Notes: a model not told the origin generated them from the letters alone. Positions 8,400-16,896 are shown, numbered from the stretch's first letter. The stretch: DNA of 64,000 bases from Mycobacterium sp. (GCA_016197405.1 JACPVR010000012.1:62001-126000); one strand, 5' to 3'. Program-made: numbers and translations.

Positions 8400-10222
8400 C
8401 AACGGCGCCGCGCATACTGGCGAATGTGAAATCGGACCTGCTGTCGCGGCGCGATCTGGACTTCCTGCTCTTCGAATGGCTCGACGTCGAGGCACTGACC
8501 AAACGCCCCCGGTTCGACGACCACACCCGAAGCACCTTCGACGACGTCCTGGACCTGTGCGAGCAGCTGGCCACCCGGTACTTCGCACCGCACAACAAGA
8601 CCAGCGACGCCAACGAGCCCACCTTCGACGGCCAGACGGTGACGATGATCCCGGAGGTCAAGCAGGCCTGGGACGCGGCGGCGGCCGCCGACCTGATCGG
8701 GATGAGCATGGCTGCCGAATTCGACGGCGCCCAGCTGCCGACGGCGGTGGCACAGGCCGGTTTCGCCTGGCTGGCGGCCGCCAATGTCAGCACATCGGGC
8801 TACCTGATGCTGACCATGGCCAATGCCAATCTGTTGACCAAATTCGGCTCGGCCGAACAGGTCCGGATGTTCGTGGCGCCGATGCTGGCCGGCCGGTTCT
8901 CCGGCACCATGGCGCTCTCGGAGACGCAGGCGGGTTCCTCGCTGGCCGATATCAACACGCGCGCCGAGCCGCAGCCGGACGGTAGTTACCGGTTGTTCGG
9001 CTCGAAGATGTGGATCTCCGGCGCCGAGCACGAGTTGACCGACAACATCGTCAATCTGGTGCTGGCCAAGATTCCCGGCGGGCCCGCGGGTACCAAGGGC
9101 ATCTCGCTTTTCATCGTGCCCAAGTTCCTCGTCGGCGCCGACGGCGCCATCGGCGAACGCAACGATGTGGCGCTGGCCGGTCTCAATCACAAGATGGGTC
9201 AGCGCGGTATCACCAACACGGTGCTCAATCTGGGCGATGGAACGTTCACGCCCGGCGGTGCGCCGGGTGCGGTGGGCCATCTCGTCGGCGAGCCGCATCG
9301 CGGGATCGTCTACATGTTCCACATGATGAACGAGGCTCGGCTCGGTGTCGGTATCGGTGCGGTGGCACTGGGTTATTCGGGCTATCTCAAATCACTGGAC
9401 TATGCGCGCAGCCGGCCACAGGGCCGCCTGGTCACCGCCAAGGATCCGACCACCCCGCAGGTGCCGATCATCGAGCATGCCGATGTCAAGCGAATGTTGT
9501 TGGCGCAGAAGTCCTATGTCGAGGGTGCGCTGGCGCTTGCGCTGTACTGTGCGCGGCTGGTGGACATCACCCATGCCCCGGATTCCGAGACCGAACAGCG
9601 GTCGGCGGGCCTGCTGCTGGACATCCTGACACCCATCGCCAAGAGCTGGCCGTCGCAGTGGTGTCTGGAGGCCAACAATCTGGCGATCCAGGTGCACGGC
9701 GGTTACGGCTATACCCGTGAGTACGACGTCGAACAGCTTTACCGGGACAACCGGCTCAACCCGATCCACGAGGGCACCCATGGCATTCAGAGCCTGGATC
9801 TGTTGGGGCGCAAGGTAACCCAACAAGGTGGTGCGGCACTGGTGGAATTGGGCACAGCCGTGGCCGCCACCGTCGCGACCGCCGACGCCGCCGGTGAGCC
9901 ACTGGCGTCCTACGCACGCGATCTCGAGGCGGTGTTCACCCGCCTCACCACGGTGACGGCGGAGATGTTCGCCGGGGGCGATGCCGAGGCCGCGATGGCC
10001 AACAGCGCGGTCTACCTGGAGGCATTCGGCCATATCGTGATCGCCTGGATCTGGCTGGAGCAGCTGATCGCGGCGCACGGTAAGACCGGTGATTTCTACG
10101 ACGGCAAGCGCGCCGCCGCGCAGTACTTCTTCCGGTACGAACTGCCCCGGACCGGCCCGCAGCTGGATCTGCTGGCCAGCCTCGACCGCACCACGCTGGA
10201 GATGCGCGACAGCTGGTTCTGA
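8396..10222 (+). CDS. Long-form acyl-CoA dehydrogenase with extra C-terminal domain
   Basis: At 608 residues this is longer than the usual roughly 380-residue acyl-CoA dehydrogenase. It has an N-terminal helical extension, the FAD-site motif MALSETQAGSSLADI, GSKMWISGAEHEL, the C-terminal VHGGYGYTREYDVEQLYRD and NPIHEGTHGIQSLDLLGRK, and then an extra alpha-helical domain from about residue 480. This arrangement is that of FadE5-like and DmdC-like enzymes. The ATG overlaps the upstream TGA, so translation is likely coupled to the phosphoesterase. The substrate is unresolved. Confidence 0.9.
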   Translation: MTTAPRILANVKSDLLSRRDLDFLLFEWLDVEALTKRPRFDDHTRSTFDDVLDLCEQLATRYFAPHNKTSDANEPTFDGQTVTMIPEVKQAWDAAAAADLIGMSMAAEFDGAQLPTAVAQAGFAWLAAANVSTSGYLMLTMANANLLTKFGSAEQVRMFVAPMLAGRFSGTMALSETQAGSSLADINTRAEPQPDGSYRLFGSKMWISGAEHELTDNIVNLVLAKIPGGPAGTKGISLFIVPKFLVGADGAIGERNDVALAGLNHKMGQRGITNTVLNLGDGTFTPGGAPGAVGHLVGEPHRGIVYMFHMMNEARLGVGIGAVALGYSGYLKSLDYARSRPQGRLVTAKDPTTPQVPIIEHADVKRMLLAQKSYVEGALALALYCARLVDITHAPDSETEQRSAGLLLDILTPIAKSWPSQWCLEANNLAIQVHGGYGYTREYDVEQLYRDNRLNPIHEGTHGIQSLDLLGRKVTQQGGAALVELGTAVAATVATADAAGEPLASYARDLEAVFTRLTTVTAEMFAGGDAEAAMANSAVYLEAFGHIVIAWIWLEQLIAAHGKTGDFYDGKRAAAQYFFRYELPRTGPQLDLLASLDRTTLEMRDSWF

Positions 10223-10236
10223 GCGATTTCGGCGTG

Positions 10237-10263
10237 TTTTTGCCCCCCCCCCCGGGGCAAAAA
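10237..10263. repeat. C11 homopolymer inside a T-rich/A-rich inverted repeat
   Basis: Bases 10243-10253 are eleven consecutive C. The arms 10237-10246 and 10254-10263 are reverse complements (TTTTTGCCCC with GGGGCAAAAA). It lies between the FadE stop and the MarR start. Homopolymer tracts of this length can slip, so both phase variation and a base-calling error in tract length are possible. Confidence 0.7.
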
Positions 10264-10273
10264 ACCCCCCGGC

Positions 10274-10288
10274 CCTCTGTGACAGAGG
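10274..10288. promoter_or_regulatory. Candidate MarR operator
   Basis: CCTCTGTGACAGAGG is a perfect 7+1+7 palindrome ending 12 bases before the GTG of the MarR gene. MarR regulators commonly bind such palindromes over their own promoter, so autoregulation of the regulator and exporter operon is a reasonable inference. Confidence 0.5.
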
Positions 10289-10300
10289 TATTGTGGTGAA

Positions 10301-10753
10301 GTGCAGACCGACACCGACCTCGTCACCGCGCTGCTGAGCACCATCGGCCGGTTCAAACGCCAGATCCGCAGGTCGGCCCCCCGCGGGTTCGACGGTGCCG
10401 GTCTCAGCGAGGCCCAGGCCGAACTGGTCCGCCTGGTCGGGCGCCAGCCCGGCATCTCGGTCAGCCAGGCCGCCGCCGAACTCGGACTGGCGGCCAACAC
10501 CGCCTCGACCCTGGTCTCCAAACTCTCGGCCGACGGACTGCTGGTCCGCACGGCCGACCCCACCGATCGCCGGGTCGGGCGGCTACAACTCGCCGAATCC
10601 GCTCAACGCACTGCCGACGATTCGCGCAACGCCCGCCGCTCCGCTCTGGCCGGCGCACTGGAGCGACTCGACGCCGACGAGCTCGCCGACCTGACCGCCG
10701 GCCTTGCGGTACTGACCAAACTGACCGGCCTACTGGACGAGAGGCAACCATGA
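10301..10753 (+). CDS. MarR family transcriptional regulator
   Basis: A 150-residue winged-helix regulator. The recognition region is ISVSQAAAELGLAANTASTLVSKLSADGLLVR (about residues 50-80, quoted in parts), followed by the wing TADPTDRRVGRLQL. Flanking helices would form the dimer interface. Its TGA overlaps the ATG of the ABC ATPase, so it belongs to the same transcript as the exporter it probably controls. A palindrome and a C-tract lie immediately upstream. The ligand is unknown; drug-like compounds are typical for this arrangement. Confidence 0.86.
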   Translation: MQTDTDLVTALLSTIGRFKRQIRRSAPRGFDGAGLSEAQAELVRLVGRQPGISVSQAAAELGLAANTASTLVSKLSADGLLVRTADPTDRRVGRLQLAESAQRTADDSRNARRSALAGALERLDADELADLTAGLAVLTKLTGLLDERQP

Positions 10754-11337
10754 CCGAACCCGCCATCGACTGCAAGAACCTCACCCACCACTACGGCGAT
10801 TTCACCGCGATCGACGATCTGAACCTGCAGGTGCGTCGTGGTGAGACGCTGGGGCTGCTGGGCCCCAACGGCGCGGGCAAGACCACCGCCGTGCGGGTAC
10901 TGACCACCCTTACCCCGGTCCAGCACGGCGAGGTGCGGATCTTCGGCCTGGACACCAGACGCCGGACCATGGATATTCGCTACAACATCGGTTATGTCCC
11001 ACAGCAGCTTTCGATCGAACCGGCGCTGACCGGGCGACAGAATGTGCAATGGTTCGCCCGGCTCTACGACGTCCCACGCAAGGAGCGCGGCGCCCGCGTC
11101 GACGACGCGCTGGCGGCGATGAATCTGCTCGACGTCGCCGACAACCTGGCCGGCACCTACTCCGGCGGTATGGTGCGCCGCCTCGAGCTGGCCCAAGCCC
11201 TGGTCAATCGGCCCGCCCTGCTGATCCTCGACGAACCGACCGTCGGTCTCGATCCCATTGCGCGCGACGGGGTGTGGACGCAGGTGCAGCACATGCAGGA
11301 CGAGTTCGGTATGACGGTGCTGTTGACGACCCACTAA
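10750..11337 (+). CDS. ABC-2 type exporter ATPase (DrrA-like), N-terminal part ending at an in-frame stop
   Basis: The 195 residues contain Walker A GPNGAGKTTAV, Q-loop VPQQLSIEP, signature YSGGMVRRLELAQAL, Walker B LLILDEPTVGLD and end at the switch histidine in LLTTH. A TAA at 11335-11337 follows. Homologues normally read TTHYMEEAD here, so a TAC to TAA change has split one gene into two. An ATG comes directly after the stop and continues in the same frame. The product could be inactive, or the halves could be made by reinitiation or readthrough. The start overlaps the MarR stop. A sequencing error remains possible. Confidence 0.85.
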   Translation: MTEPAIDCKNLTHHYGDFTAIDDLNLQVRRGETLGLLGPNGAGKTTAVRVLTTLTPVQHGEVRIFGLDTRRRTMDIRYNIGYVPQQLSIEPALTGRQNVQWFARLYDVPRKERGARVDDALAAMNLLDVADNLAGTYSGGMVRRLELAQALVNRPALLILDEPTVGLDPIARDGVWTQVQHMQDEFGMTVLLTTH

Positions 11338-11568
11338 ATGGAGGAAGCCGACGCGTTGTGCGACCGGGTCGCCCTGCTGCACCACGGCACGCTGCAGGCG
11401 ATCGGCACACCCGAAGAGCTCAAGGCGATCGTCGGCCCAGAGGCCACCTTGGAAGACGTCTTCCGACACTACGCCGGCGACGATCTGACCGAAGATCCCG
11501 AAGCCGGTACCGGTCAGGGCTTGCGCCAGATTCGTTCCAGCAGGAGAGCGGCCCGCCGTGCCAGTTGA
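11338..11568 (+). pseudogene. C-terminal remainder of the split DrrA-like ATPase
   Basis: These 76 residues start MEEADALCDRVALLHHGTL and continue in the same frame as 10750-11337. They encode the segment after the H-loop and the C-terminal tail LEDVFRHYAGDDL that is normal for DrrA-type ATPases. No Shine-Dalgarno precedes the ATG, but TAAATG would allow termination-reinitiation. The end overlaps the permease start by 11 bases, so the operon structure is otherwise intact, which argues for a recent or artefactual nonsense change. Confidence 0.7.
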
Positions 11569-12379
11569 TTCGATGGCGGCACGACCGCTGGTCCTGGCCC
11601 CCCGGGGTTGGCGACGGTTACGCCAAATAGTCTCGCGGATGGGCACATTCGCCCTCGTCGAGCTGCAGAAGCTGCGCCATGACCGCACCGAACTCGTCAC
11701 CCGGATGGTGCAGCCGGCGCTGTGGCTGCTGATATTCGGCCAGACGTTCTCGCATCTGCACGTGATCGACACCGGCTCGGTGTCCTATCTGGCGTTCCTG
11801 GCGCCCGGCATCATCGCCCAGTCGGCCCTTTTCATCTCGATCTTCTACGGCATCCAGATCGTGTGGGATCGCGATGCGGGCATTCTCGCCAAACTCATGG
11901 TCACCCCGGTGCCCGCGTCTGCCTTGATCACCGGCAAGGCCTTCGCCGCCGGGGTGCGCTCGGTGGCGCAGGTGATCGGCGTGCTGGTGATCGCTTATCT
12001 GATGGGCGTGCACTTGACGATGAACCCGCTGCGGATCCTGGCGGCCATGGCGGTCGTGGTGCTCGGTTCGGCGTTCTTCGCCTGCCTGTCGATGTCATTG
12101 GCGGGGTTGGTCCGAAACCGGGACCGGCTGATGGGTATCGGCCAGGCGATCACCATGCCGTTGTTCTTCGCGTCCAATGCGCTCTATCCGGTGAACATCA
12201 TGCCGACCTGGTTGCGCTGGCTTTCCGCGGTCAACCCGCTGAGCTACGAGGTCAATGCGCTGCGCGGACTACTGATCGGGATGCCGTCGAACATGCTCGC
12301 CGATGTCGGGGTGCTGGTGGTCGCGGCCGTCGTCGGCATCGTCGCCGCATCGGCGCTGTTGCGCAGATTGGTCCGCTGA
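11558..12379 (+). CDS. ABC-2 type transporter permease (DrrB-like)
   Basis: A 273-residue membrane protein with about six transmembrane segments. The ABC-2 signature region reads LRGLLIGMPSNMLADVG after NPLSYEVNALR, and MVTPVPASALITGKAFAAG lies in the central loop. The family exports drugs, lipids or polysaccharides with an ATPase partner. The GTG start overlaps the end of the ATPase frame and has CAGGAG upstream. If the ATPase is non-functional, this permease would lack its dedicated motor. Confidence 0.9.
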   Translation: MPVDSMAARPLVLAPRGWRRLRQIVSRMGTFALVELQKLRHDRTELVTRMVQPALWLLIFGQTFSHLHVIDTGSVSYLAFLAPGIIAQSALFISIFYGIQIVWDRDAGILAKLMVTPVPASALITGKAFAAGVRSVAQVIGVLVIAYLMGVHLTMNPLRILAAMAVVVLGSAFFACLSMSLAGLVRNRDRLMGIGQAITMPLFFASNALYPVNIMPTWLRWLSAVNPLSYEVNALRGLLIGMPSNMLADVGVLVVAAVVGIVAASALLRRLVR

Positions 12380-12397
12380 CACGCGTTTGGCGTCAAA

Positions 12398-14737
12398 ATG
12401 GACGCCGTGACCGACCTCGGCCAGCCAACGACCCCTGAGTCGGTCGGCTACACACTCAAGCGGATCCTGCTCGGAAAACCGCTGATCACCAGCCAACTAA
12501 AGAACGAACGGCTGTCCAACCCGGTCGCCCTCGGGGTGCTCTCGCCCGACGCGATCTCGTCGACGGCGTACGGCACCGAGGTCATCCTCATCGAACTCCT
12601 GCCGTACGCCGCGCTGGCCGCGTTCATGCTGCTGCTGCCGATAACCGGGGTGATCCTGGGCATCCTGATCCTGGTCGCGGCGTCCTACCGGCAGGTGGTG
12701 ATGACCTATACGCGCGCCGGTGGCTCCTATGTGGTGGCACGGGAGAACTTCGGCCCGCGGGTCGCGCAGATCGCGGCCGCCGCACTGCTGATCGACTATG
12801 TGGTGACAGTCGCCGTGCAGGCCGCCGCGGGTACCGTCGCCGTGGTCTCGGCGGTGCGGGCACTCGGTCCGTACAGCCTGGAGATCACGGTCGGCATCGT
12901 CGTGGTGATGTGCCTGGTCAACCTGCGGGGGCTGCGGGAGGCGGGTCGGCCCTTCGCAATCCCGACCTACTTCTTCGTCGTGATGATGACGTTGATGATC
13001 GTCACCGGCGTGATCCGTCACCTGTTCTGGGGCTTGCCGCAGTACGACGCGGCCAACCTGGTCGGGGCGGTTCCGGTACAGCACGGTGACGGCCTGGTCC
13101 TGGGCGCGACGGTACTGGTGATCCTGCGTGCTTTCGCCAACGGTGGCGCCTCGCTGACCGGTGTGGAAGCGATCTCCAATACCGTGGGGTCCTTCCGGAA
13201 ACCGGAAGGGGTCAACGCCCGCAAGGTCCTGACGGTCATGGCTTGCATCCTGGCATTCCTGCTCGCCGGGGTGGCCTACCTGGCCTACGCCACCCATGCC
13301 ACCCCCTATGTCGCGGGCTACCCGTCGGTGCTCTCCGAGATCGCCCGCGCGGTGTTCGGTGACGGCATCCTGGGCCACGTCCTCTACGGCCTGGTGCAGA
13401 TCGCCACCGCAGCAATTCTTTTCACCGGGGCCAACACCAGTTTCAACGGCTTCCCCGCCCTGGCGAACTACGTCGCCGAGGACCGGTTCCTGCCGCGGCA
13501 ACTCACCAAACGTGGCCAGCGGCTGGTCTTCTCCAACGGCATCATCGTGCTCGCGGTGCTGGCCGTGGCATTGCTGATCTTCACCGGCGGGTCGGTCAAC
13601 GAGCTGGTGCCGTTCTACGCGATCGGGGTGTTCACCGGTTTCGCGATGGCCGGCTACGGCATGACCAAACACCATCTGACGCATAAGGAACCGGGGTGGC
13701 GGCACAAGCTGGCGATCAATCTGTCGGCGGGCATCATCTCCACCGTGGTGGTCGCCATCTTCGCGATCGCGAAGTTCACCGAAGGCGCCTGGCTGGTGGT
13801 GGTGATCTTCCCGCTGCTGGTCTTCACCCTGATGCGACTCAACCGGGAATACCGCGCCGAGGCAGCGATTCTGGAGAAACTACGCACCCAGCGTCTGGAC
13901 TACGTGCGCTACGCCCGGCATCGGGTTTTCGTGTTGGTGAACTCGGTGGACTTGGCGGTCGTCGAGGCGCTGCGGTATGGCCTCGGCCTGCGAGCCGACG
14001 AGCTGACTGCCGTGCATTTCATGATCGACGAGGATCACGCCGATCAGCTGCGCAAGCGCTGGGAGCACTACGGCCTGCGGACACCCCTGCGTATCATCGA
14101 CTGCCCGGATCGCCGATTGACCAGGGCTGCACAGGATCTCGTTACCACCGCGACCCGTGAGCATCCCGATACCGGGGTGACGCTGCTGCTGCCGCGGCGC
14201 AGCTACTCGCCACTGCTCGGCTGGTTGTTGCACGATCGGACAGCCGACAGGATCGCCCGTGCGGTCAGCCGGGTTCCCAATGCAGCAGCCACGATCGTGC
14301 CCTACGACGTGCAGTCCCGGATCCGCCAGGCCTTCCCCGACATGTTCGAGCAGCGTGTCGCGCGCGAGTTGGAGAAGGTGCAGGCGAGGGTCGCCAACGC
14401 CGACCGTGAACGGGTCGGCAGTCACGAGCATCCCGATCCGGTGCCCACCTTGCTCGGCGTCGACGGGCTGATCGCCGGGCAGCGAGCGACCGTCGAAGGC
14501 CGGGTCAGTCAGGTCGTCGAAAAGGTGCGCGACGGTAAACCGCTGTTGATCGTCACCGTCGGAGACGACAGCGGCGAGCTCAACGTGCTCTTCACGCCGG
14601 GCCACGGAGGCGAGAGCATCGAAGCGGGCCAACTTCTGCGGCTCAGCGGTAAGGCGCGACAGACCGGCACCCGCCCGATCTTCATGTCCGACCCGGAGTT
14701 CGACGTCATCGAAAGTGCCGACGGCGTCGACCGCTGA
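12398..14737 (+). CDS. APC family permease fused to a C-terminal OB-fold-like domain
   Basis: A 779-residue protein. Residues about 40-470 form an APC-type amino acid permease of about 12 helices, with SPDAISSTAYGTEVILIE at the first helix and FTGANTSFNGFPALANYVAE in the middle. A cytoplasmic region of about 200 residues follows. The last roughly 100 residues read VPTLLGVDGLIAGQRATVEG to SDPEFDVIES and look like an OB fold. In M. tuberculosis, Rv2690c (permease) and Rv2694c (OB-fold) are separate nearby genes (memory), so this looks like a fusion. Its substrate is unknown. Confidence 0.85.
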   Translation: MDAVTDLGQPTTPESVGYTLKRILLGKPLITSQLKNERLSNPVALGVLSPDAISSTAYGTEVILIELLPYAALAAFMLLLPITGVILGILILVAASYRQVVMTYTRAGGSYVVARENFGPRVAQIAAAALLIDYVVTVAVQAAAGTVAVVSAVRALGPYSLEITVGIVVVMCLVNLRGLREAGRPFAIPTYFFVVMMTLMIVTGVIRHLFWGLPQYDAANLVGAVPVQHGDGLVLGATVLVILRAFANGGASLTGVEAISNTVGSFRKPEGVNARKVLTVMACILAFLLAGVAYLAYATHATPYVAGYPSVLSEIARAVFGDGILGHVLYGLVQIATAAILFTGANTSFNGFPALANYVAEDRFLPRQLTKRGQRLVFSNGIIVLAVLAVALLIFTGGSVNELVPFYAIGVFTGFAMAGYGMTKHHLTHKEPGWRHKLAINLSAGIISTVVVAIFAIAKFTEGAWLVVVIFPLLVFTLMRLNREYRAEAAILEKLRTQRLDYVRYARHRVFVLVNSVDLAVVEALRYGLGLRADELTAVHFMIDEDHADQLRKRWEHYGLRTPLRIIDCPDRRLTRAAQDLVTTATREHPDTGVTLLLPRRSYSPLLGWLLHDRTADRIARAVSRVPNAAATIVPYDVQSRIRQAFPDMFEQRVARELEKVQARVANADRERVGSHEHPDPVPTLLGVDGLIAGQRATVEGRVSQVVEKVRDGKPLLIVTVGDDSGELNVLFTPGHGGESIEAGQLLRLSGKARQTGTRPIFMSDPEFDVIESADGVDR

Positions 14738-14750
14738 TGGATGGATTTAC

Positions 14751-14779
14751 TTGACAGATTGTTGGGTTTTCCCAACACT
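14751..14779 (+). promoter_or_regulatory. Promoter and palindrome upstream of XRE regulator
   Basis: TTGACA at 14751-14756 matches a perfect -35 hexamer, with AACACT at 14774-14779 at 17-base spacing as a weak -10. Between them is GTTGGG-TTTT-CCCAAC (14761-14776), a perfect inverted repeat placed where a repressor would block polymerase. Transcription from this promoter would begin at about the GTG at 14786, giving a leaderless mRNA, which is common in mycobacteria. Confidence 0.5.
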
Positions 14780-14785
14780 GGAGAA

Positions 14786-15070
14786 GTGAGCCCAGTACGC
14801 AGGGGAGCCGAACTCCCGATCCACAACCGCATTGCGGTACTGCGCGCAGAACGCCGGATGAGCCGGGCGGCGCTGGCTGAGCTCGTCGATATCAACCCAC
14901 AGACCGTGGGGGCACTGGAACGCGGTGACCACTATCCGAGCCTGGACCTGGCCTTCCGGATCTGCGCGGTATTCGACCTCCCGGTCGAAGCGGTGTTCTC
15001 GCGTTCGGAGTTCACCCCGCTGTCCGCCGAGGTGTACCCGCCCACCAACCGCACAGGAGGATCCCGATGA
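14786..15070 (+). CDS. XRE family HTH regulator
   Basis: A 94-residue protein with one helix-turn-helix of the Cro/CI type: HNRIAVLRAERRMSRAALAE, then VDINPQTVGALERGDHYPSL and the closing helix DLAFRICAVFDLPVEAVFS. A longer frame opens at 14741 but would run through the TTGACA promoter and palindrome, so the GTG at 14786 is preferred. The stop overlaps the ATG of the membrane gene, a pairing commonly seen for small XRE regulators with membrane proteins. Autoregulation through the upstream palindrome is inferred. Confidence 0.8.
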   Translation: MSPVRRGAELPIHNRIAVLRAERRMSRAALAELVDINPQTVGALERGDHYPSLDLAFRICAVFDLPVEAVFSRSEFTPLSAEVYPPTNRTGGSR

Positions 15071-15618
15071 CCGCACCGGTCACCAAGTCCCGCAACCTGA
15101 TTGAGCGCTATCAGGACTATCGGTCGCGCAGATTCCTCAAGCACGAACGCGCCTGGTCGCATCGACTCCCACGCTGGCGCGTGCAGCGCCGGCGGCGCCT
15201 GCTGGTCATCGGCCTGGCGCTGGCGCTGTCACTGATGGTGCTGACCGGCGTCCTGTGCGCGTTCGGCATGCAATCCGCGGCGCTGCTGTGGTTGCCGGCC
15301 TGCGCACTGTTCTTTCCGCTATGGATCGCGCTGCAGATCGTGTCCGGTCGCCAGGGCGACGCGCCGCGGGCCGCACTCGACGAGTTCGAGATCGCCCAAC
15401 GCGACAGCGCCCGGTCGATCGGTTTGACCCTCACCCAGTACCTGACGTTGGTCCCGATCTTCTATCTGATCATCGGTTCGACCCAGTTCCCGAGCTCTGA
15501 CCTCGCCTACGCCGGCGGCCTGCTGGCACTGGCGGCCGTCCTGATCGGCGGCTGTGCGCCGGCGATGATCCTCGCGTGGACGCGGCCCGACCCGGAACCC
15601 GACAACGTTGCGACCTGA
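15067..15618 (+). CDS. Four-helix membrane protein of unknown function
   Basis: A 183-residue protein with a basic N-terminus and four hydrophobic stretches, at about residues 42-65 (LVIGLALALSLMVLTGVLCA), 70-92, 118-138 and 147-170. I do not recognise a family. It is translationally coupled to the XRE regulator by an ATGA overlap, so the two probably form a regulator-membrane pair whose level is set together. No catalytic motif is visible. Confidence 0.75.
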   Translation: MTAPVTKSRNLIERYQDYRSRRFLKHERAWSHRLPRWRVQRRRRLLVIGLALALSLMVLTGVLCAFGMQSAALLWLPACALFFPLWIALQIVSGRQGDAPRAALDEFEIAQRDSARSIGLTLTQYLTLVPIFYLIIGSTQFPSSDLAYAGGLLALAAVLIGGCAPAMILAWTRPDPEPDNVAT

Positions 15619-15660
15619 ACCCGGTGGGGATGATCTGCGCCCGCCGATCGTTGAAACCTC

Positions 15661-16002
15661 ATGAGTATCCCGCCGTACGAACCACCGAAACCGCCCAAGC
15701 TGCCGAACGTGGGGAACACTCTGTTGTGCCCGAAATGCGCCGGAGTCATGACGACCTACGAGCGCAACGGCGTACACCTGGAGCAGTGCGACACCTGTCG
15801 GGGCATATTTCTGGACTTCGGCGAACTCGAATCGCTGACCCAGATGGAAAACAGGTTCGTACAGTCGGCGCCCCCGCCGCCGGCCCAGCCCGGGTACGGC
15901 CATGGTTATGACCAGGGCTACGGCCAGGGTCCGGCGTGGGGCCACCGGGGCAACAAGCACTACCGCAAGCAAGGATTCGGCAGGCTGTTCTTCTCCAGCT
16001 GA
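15661..16002 (+). CDS. Zinc-ribbon (TFIIB-type) protein
   Basis: A 113-residue protein with a four-cysteine ribbon: CPKCAGVMTTYERNG then CDTCRGIFLDFGELE, at about residues 23-60. This is the transcription-factor zinc-finger family found widely in bacteria with no firm function. The C-terminal third is rich in Gly, Tyr, Pro and Gln (YGHGYDQGYGQGPAWG) and probably disordered. It ends one base before the stop of the convergent kinase gene. Confidence 0.82.
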   Translation: MSIPPYEPPKPPKLPNVGNTLLCPKCAGVMTTYERNGVHLEQCDTCRGIFLDFGELESLTQMENRFVQSAPPPPAQPGYGHGYDQGYGQGPAWGHRGNKHYRKQGFGRLFFSS

Positions 16003-16003
16003 A

Positions 16004-16867
16004 TCAGGACGGCATCCGGGAACACGCCGCCACCAGCGCCTCCTGGGCCTGGAGGTCCTCGGCCGACGTGACGACTCCCATGGCGGCCGCCTGCACGACC
16101 GCCACGCGGGCCACCGCGTCCAGCGCCGGCCATGGATCCGCGGGGGCTGGTGGCAGCGCCGGGCCCGCAGCCTCGCGGTATCCGCCCACGAATGCCTGCC
16201 AGTCGGCATCGGGCAGGATTCCGGCGGCCCAGAAACCGGCCGGGCGGGCGAGGTCCCACGCCGGGTCACCGACACCAAGGTCGTCGATATCGAGCAGTCG
16301 CCAGCGCCGTTCGCCGGGGATCCGTCCCAGTTGACCGAGGTGCCAGTCACCGTGCACAAGTACGCGGGGACGGCCCGGACCGGCGGGCAGCCAAACCCAC
16401 TCCGGTAACGCCGATACGGCGCGTTGGATGGTCGCCGCCTGCGCAGTGCTGCTTGCGCTCATCGCGGCGAGTGCCCGGCGCAGGCGCGCTGGGGCGCCTG
16501 GTTGCAGAACGTGGTCTTCCGGTTGCACCGCAACGCGATGCAACCGCGCCAGCAGTTGACCGGATTCGCTCCACGGCACCACTGCCGAATCGGGATCGAC
16601 AACGTCGACACGCGGCCAGCGCGTTGTCCACAACAGCGAGCCGGCGGCGGCAGACTCTGTCTCGGTCGACACCGGCGGCACCAGAACGCCATCGGGTTGG
16701 CGACCCAGGCGCGCGGCGATCCGCAGGCGGTGCCGCAGCGCGACGACATCGGTTCCGGCCCGGTGAGTCTTGACCACGACGTCGCCGTCGACGACGATCT
16801 GCGCGCCGGACCGGGTATGCACGACAGCCACGCTATCGGTAGGCGGTGGGCCGGCTCGGCTTGTCAC
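16004..16867 (-). CDS. Aminoglycoside phosphotransferase (APH)-like kinase
   Basis: A 287-residue protein kinase-like fold enzyme. The catalytic loop is VHGDWHLGQLG, with Gln where Asn is usual, as in maltokinases. The metal-binding segment is LLDIDDLGVGDPAWDLARP. An N-terminal lobe with VVVKTHRAGTDVVALRHRL supplies the ATP lysine. Members phosphorylate small molecules, often not antibiotics. The start is the GTG at 16867, divergent from LtrA across 29 bases. No substrate can be assigned. Confidence 0.8.
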   Translation of the reverse strand: MTSRAGPPPTDSVAVVHTRSGAQIVVDGDVVVKTHRAGTDVVALRHRLRIAARLGRQPDGVLVPPVSTETESAAAGSLLWTTRWPRVDVVDPDSAVVPWSESGQLLARLHRVAVQPEDHVLQPGAPARLRRALAAMSASSTAQAATIQRAVSALPEWVWLPAGPGRPRVLVHGDWHLGQLGRIPGERRWRLLDIDDLGVGDPAWDLARPAGFWAAGILPDADWQAFVGGYREAAGPALPPAPADPWPALDAVARVAVVQAAAMGVVTSAEDLQAQEALVAACSRMPS

Positions 16868-16896
16868 GGCGGGACGAACCCGGCAAGGATGACCGG

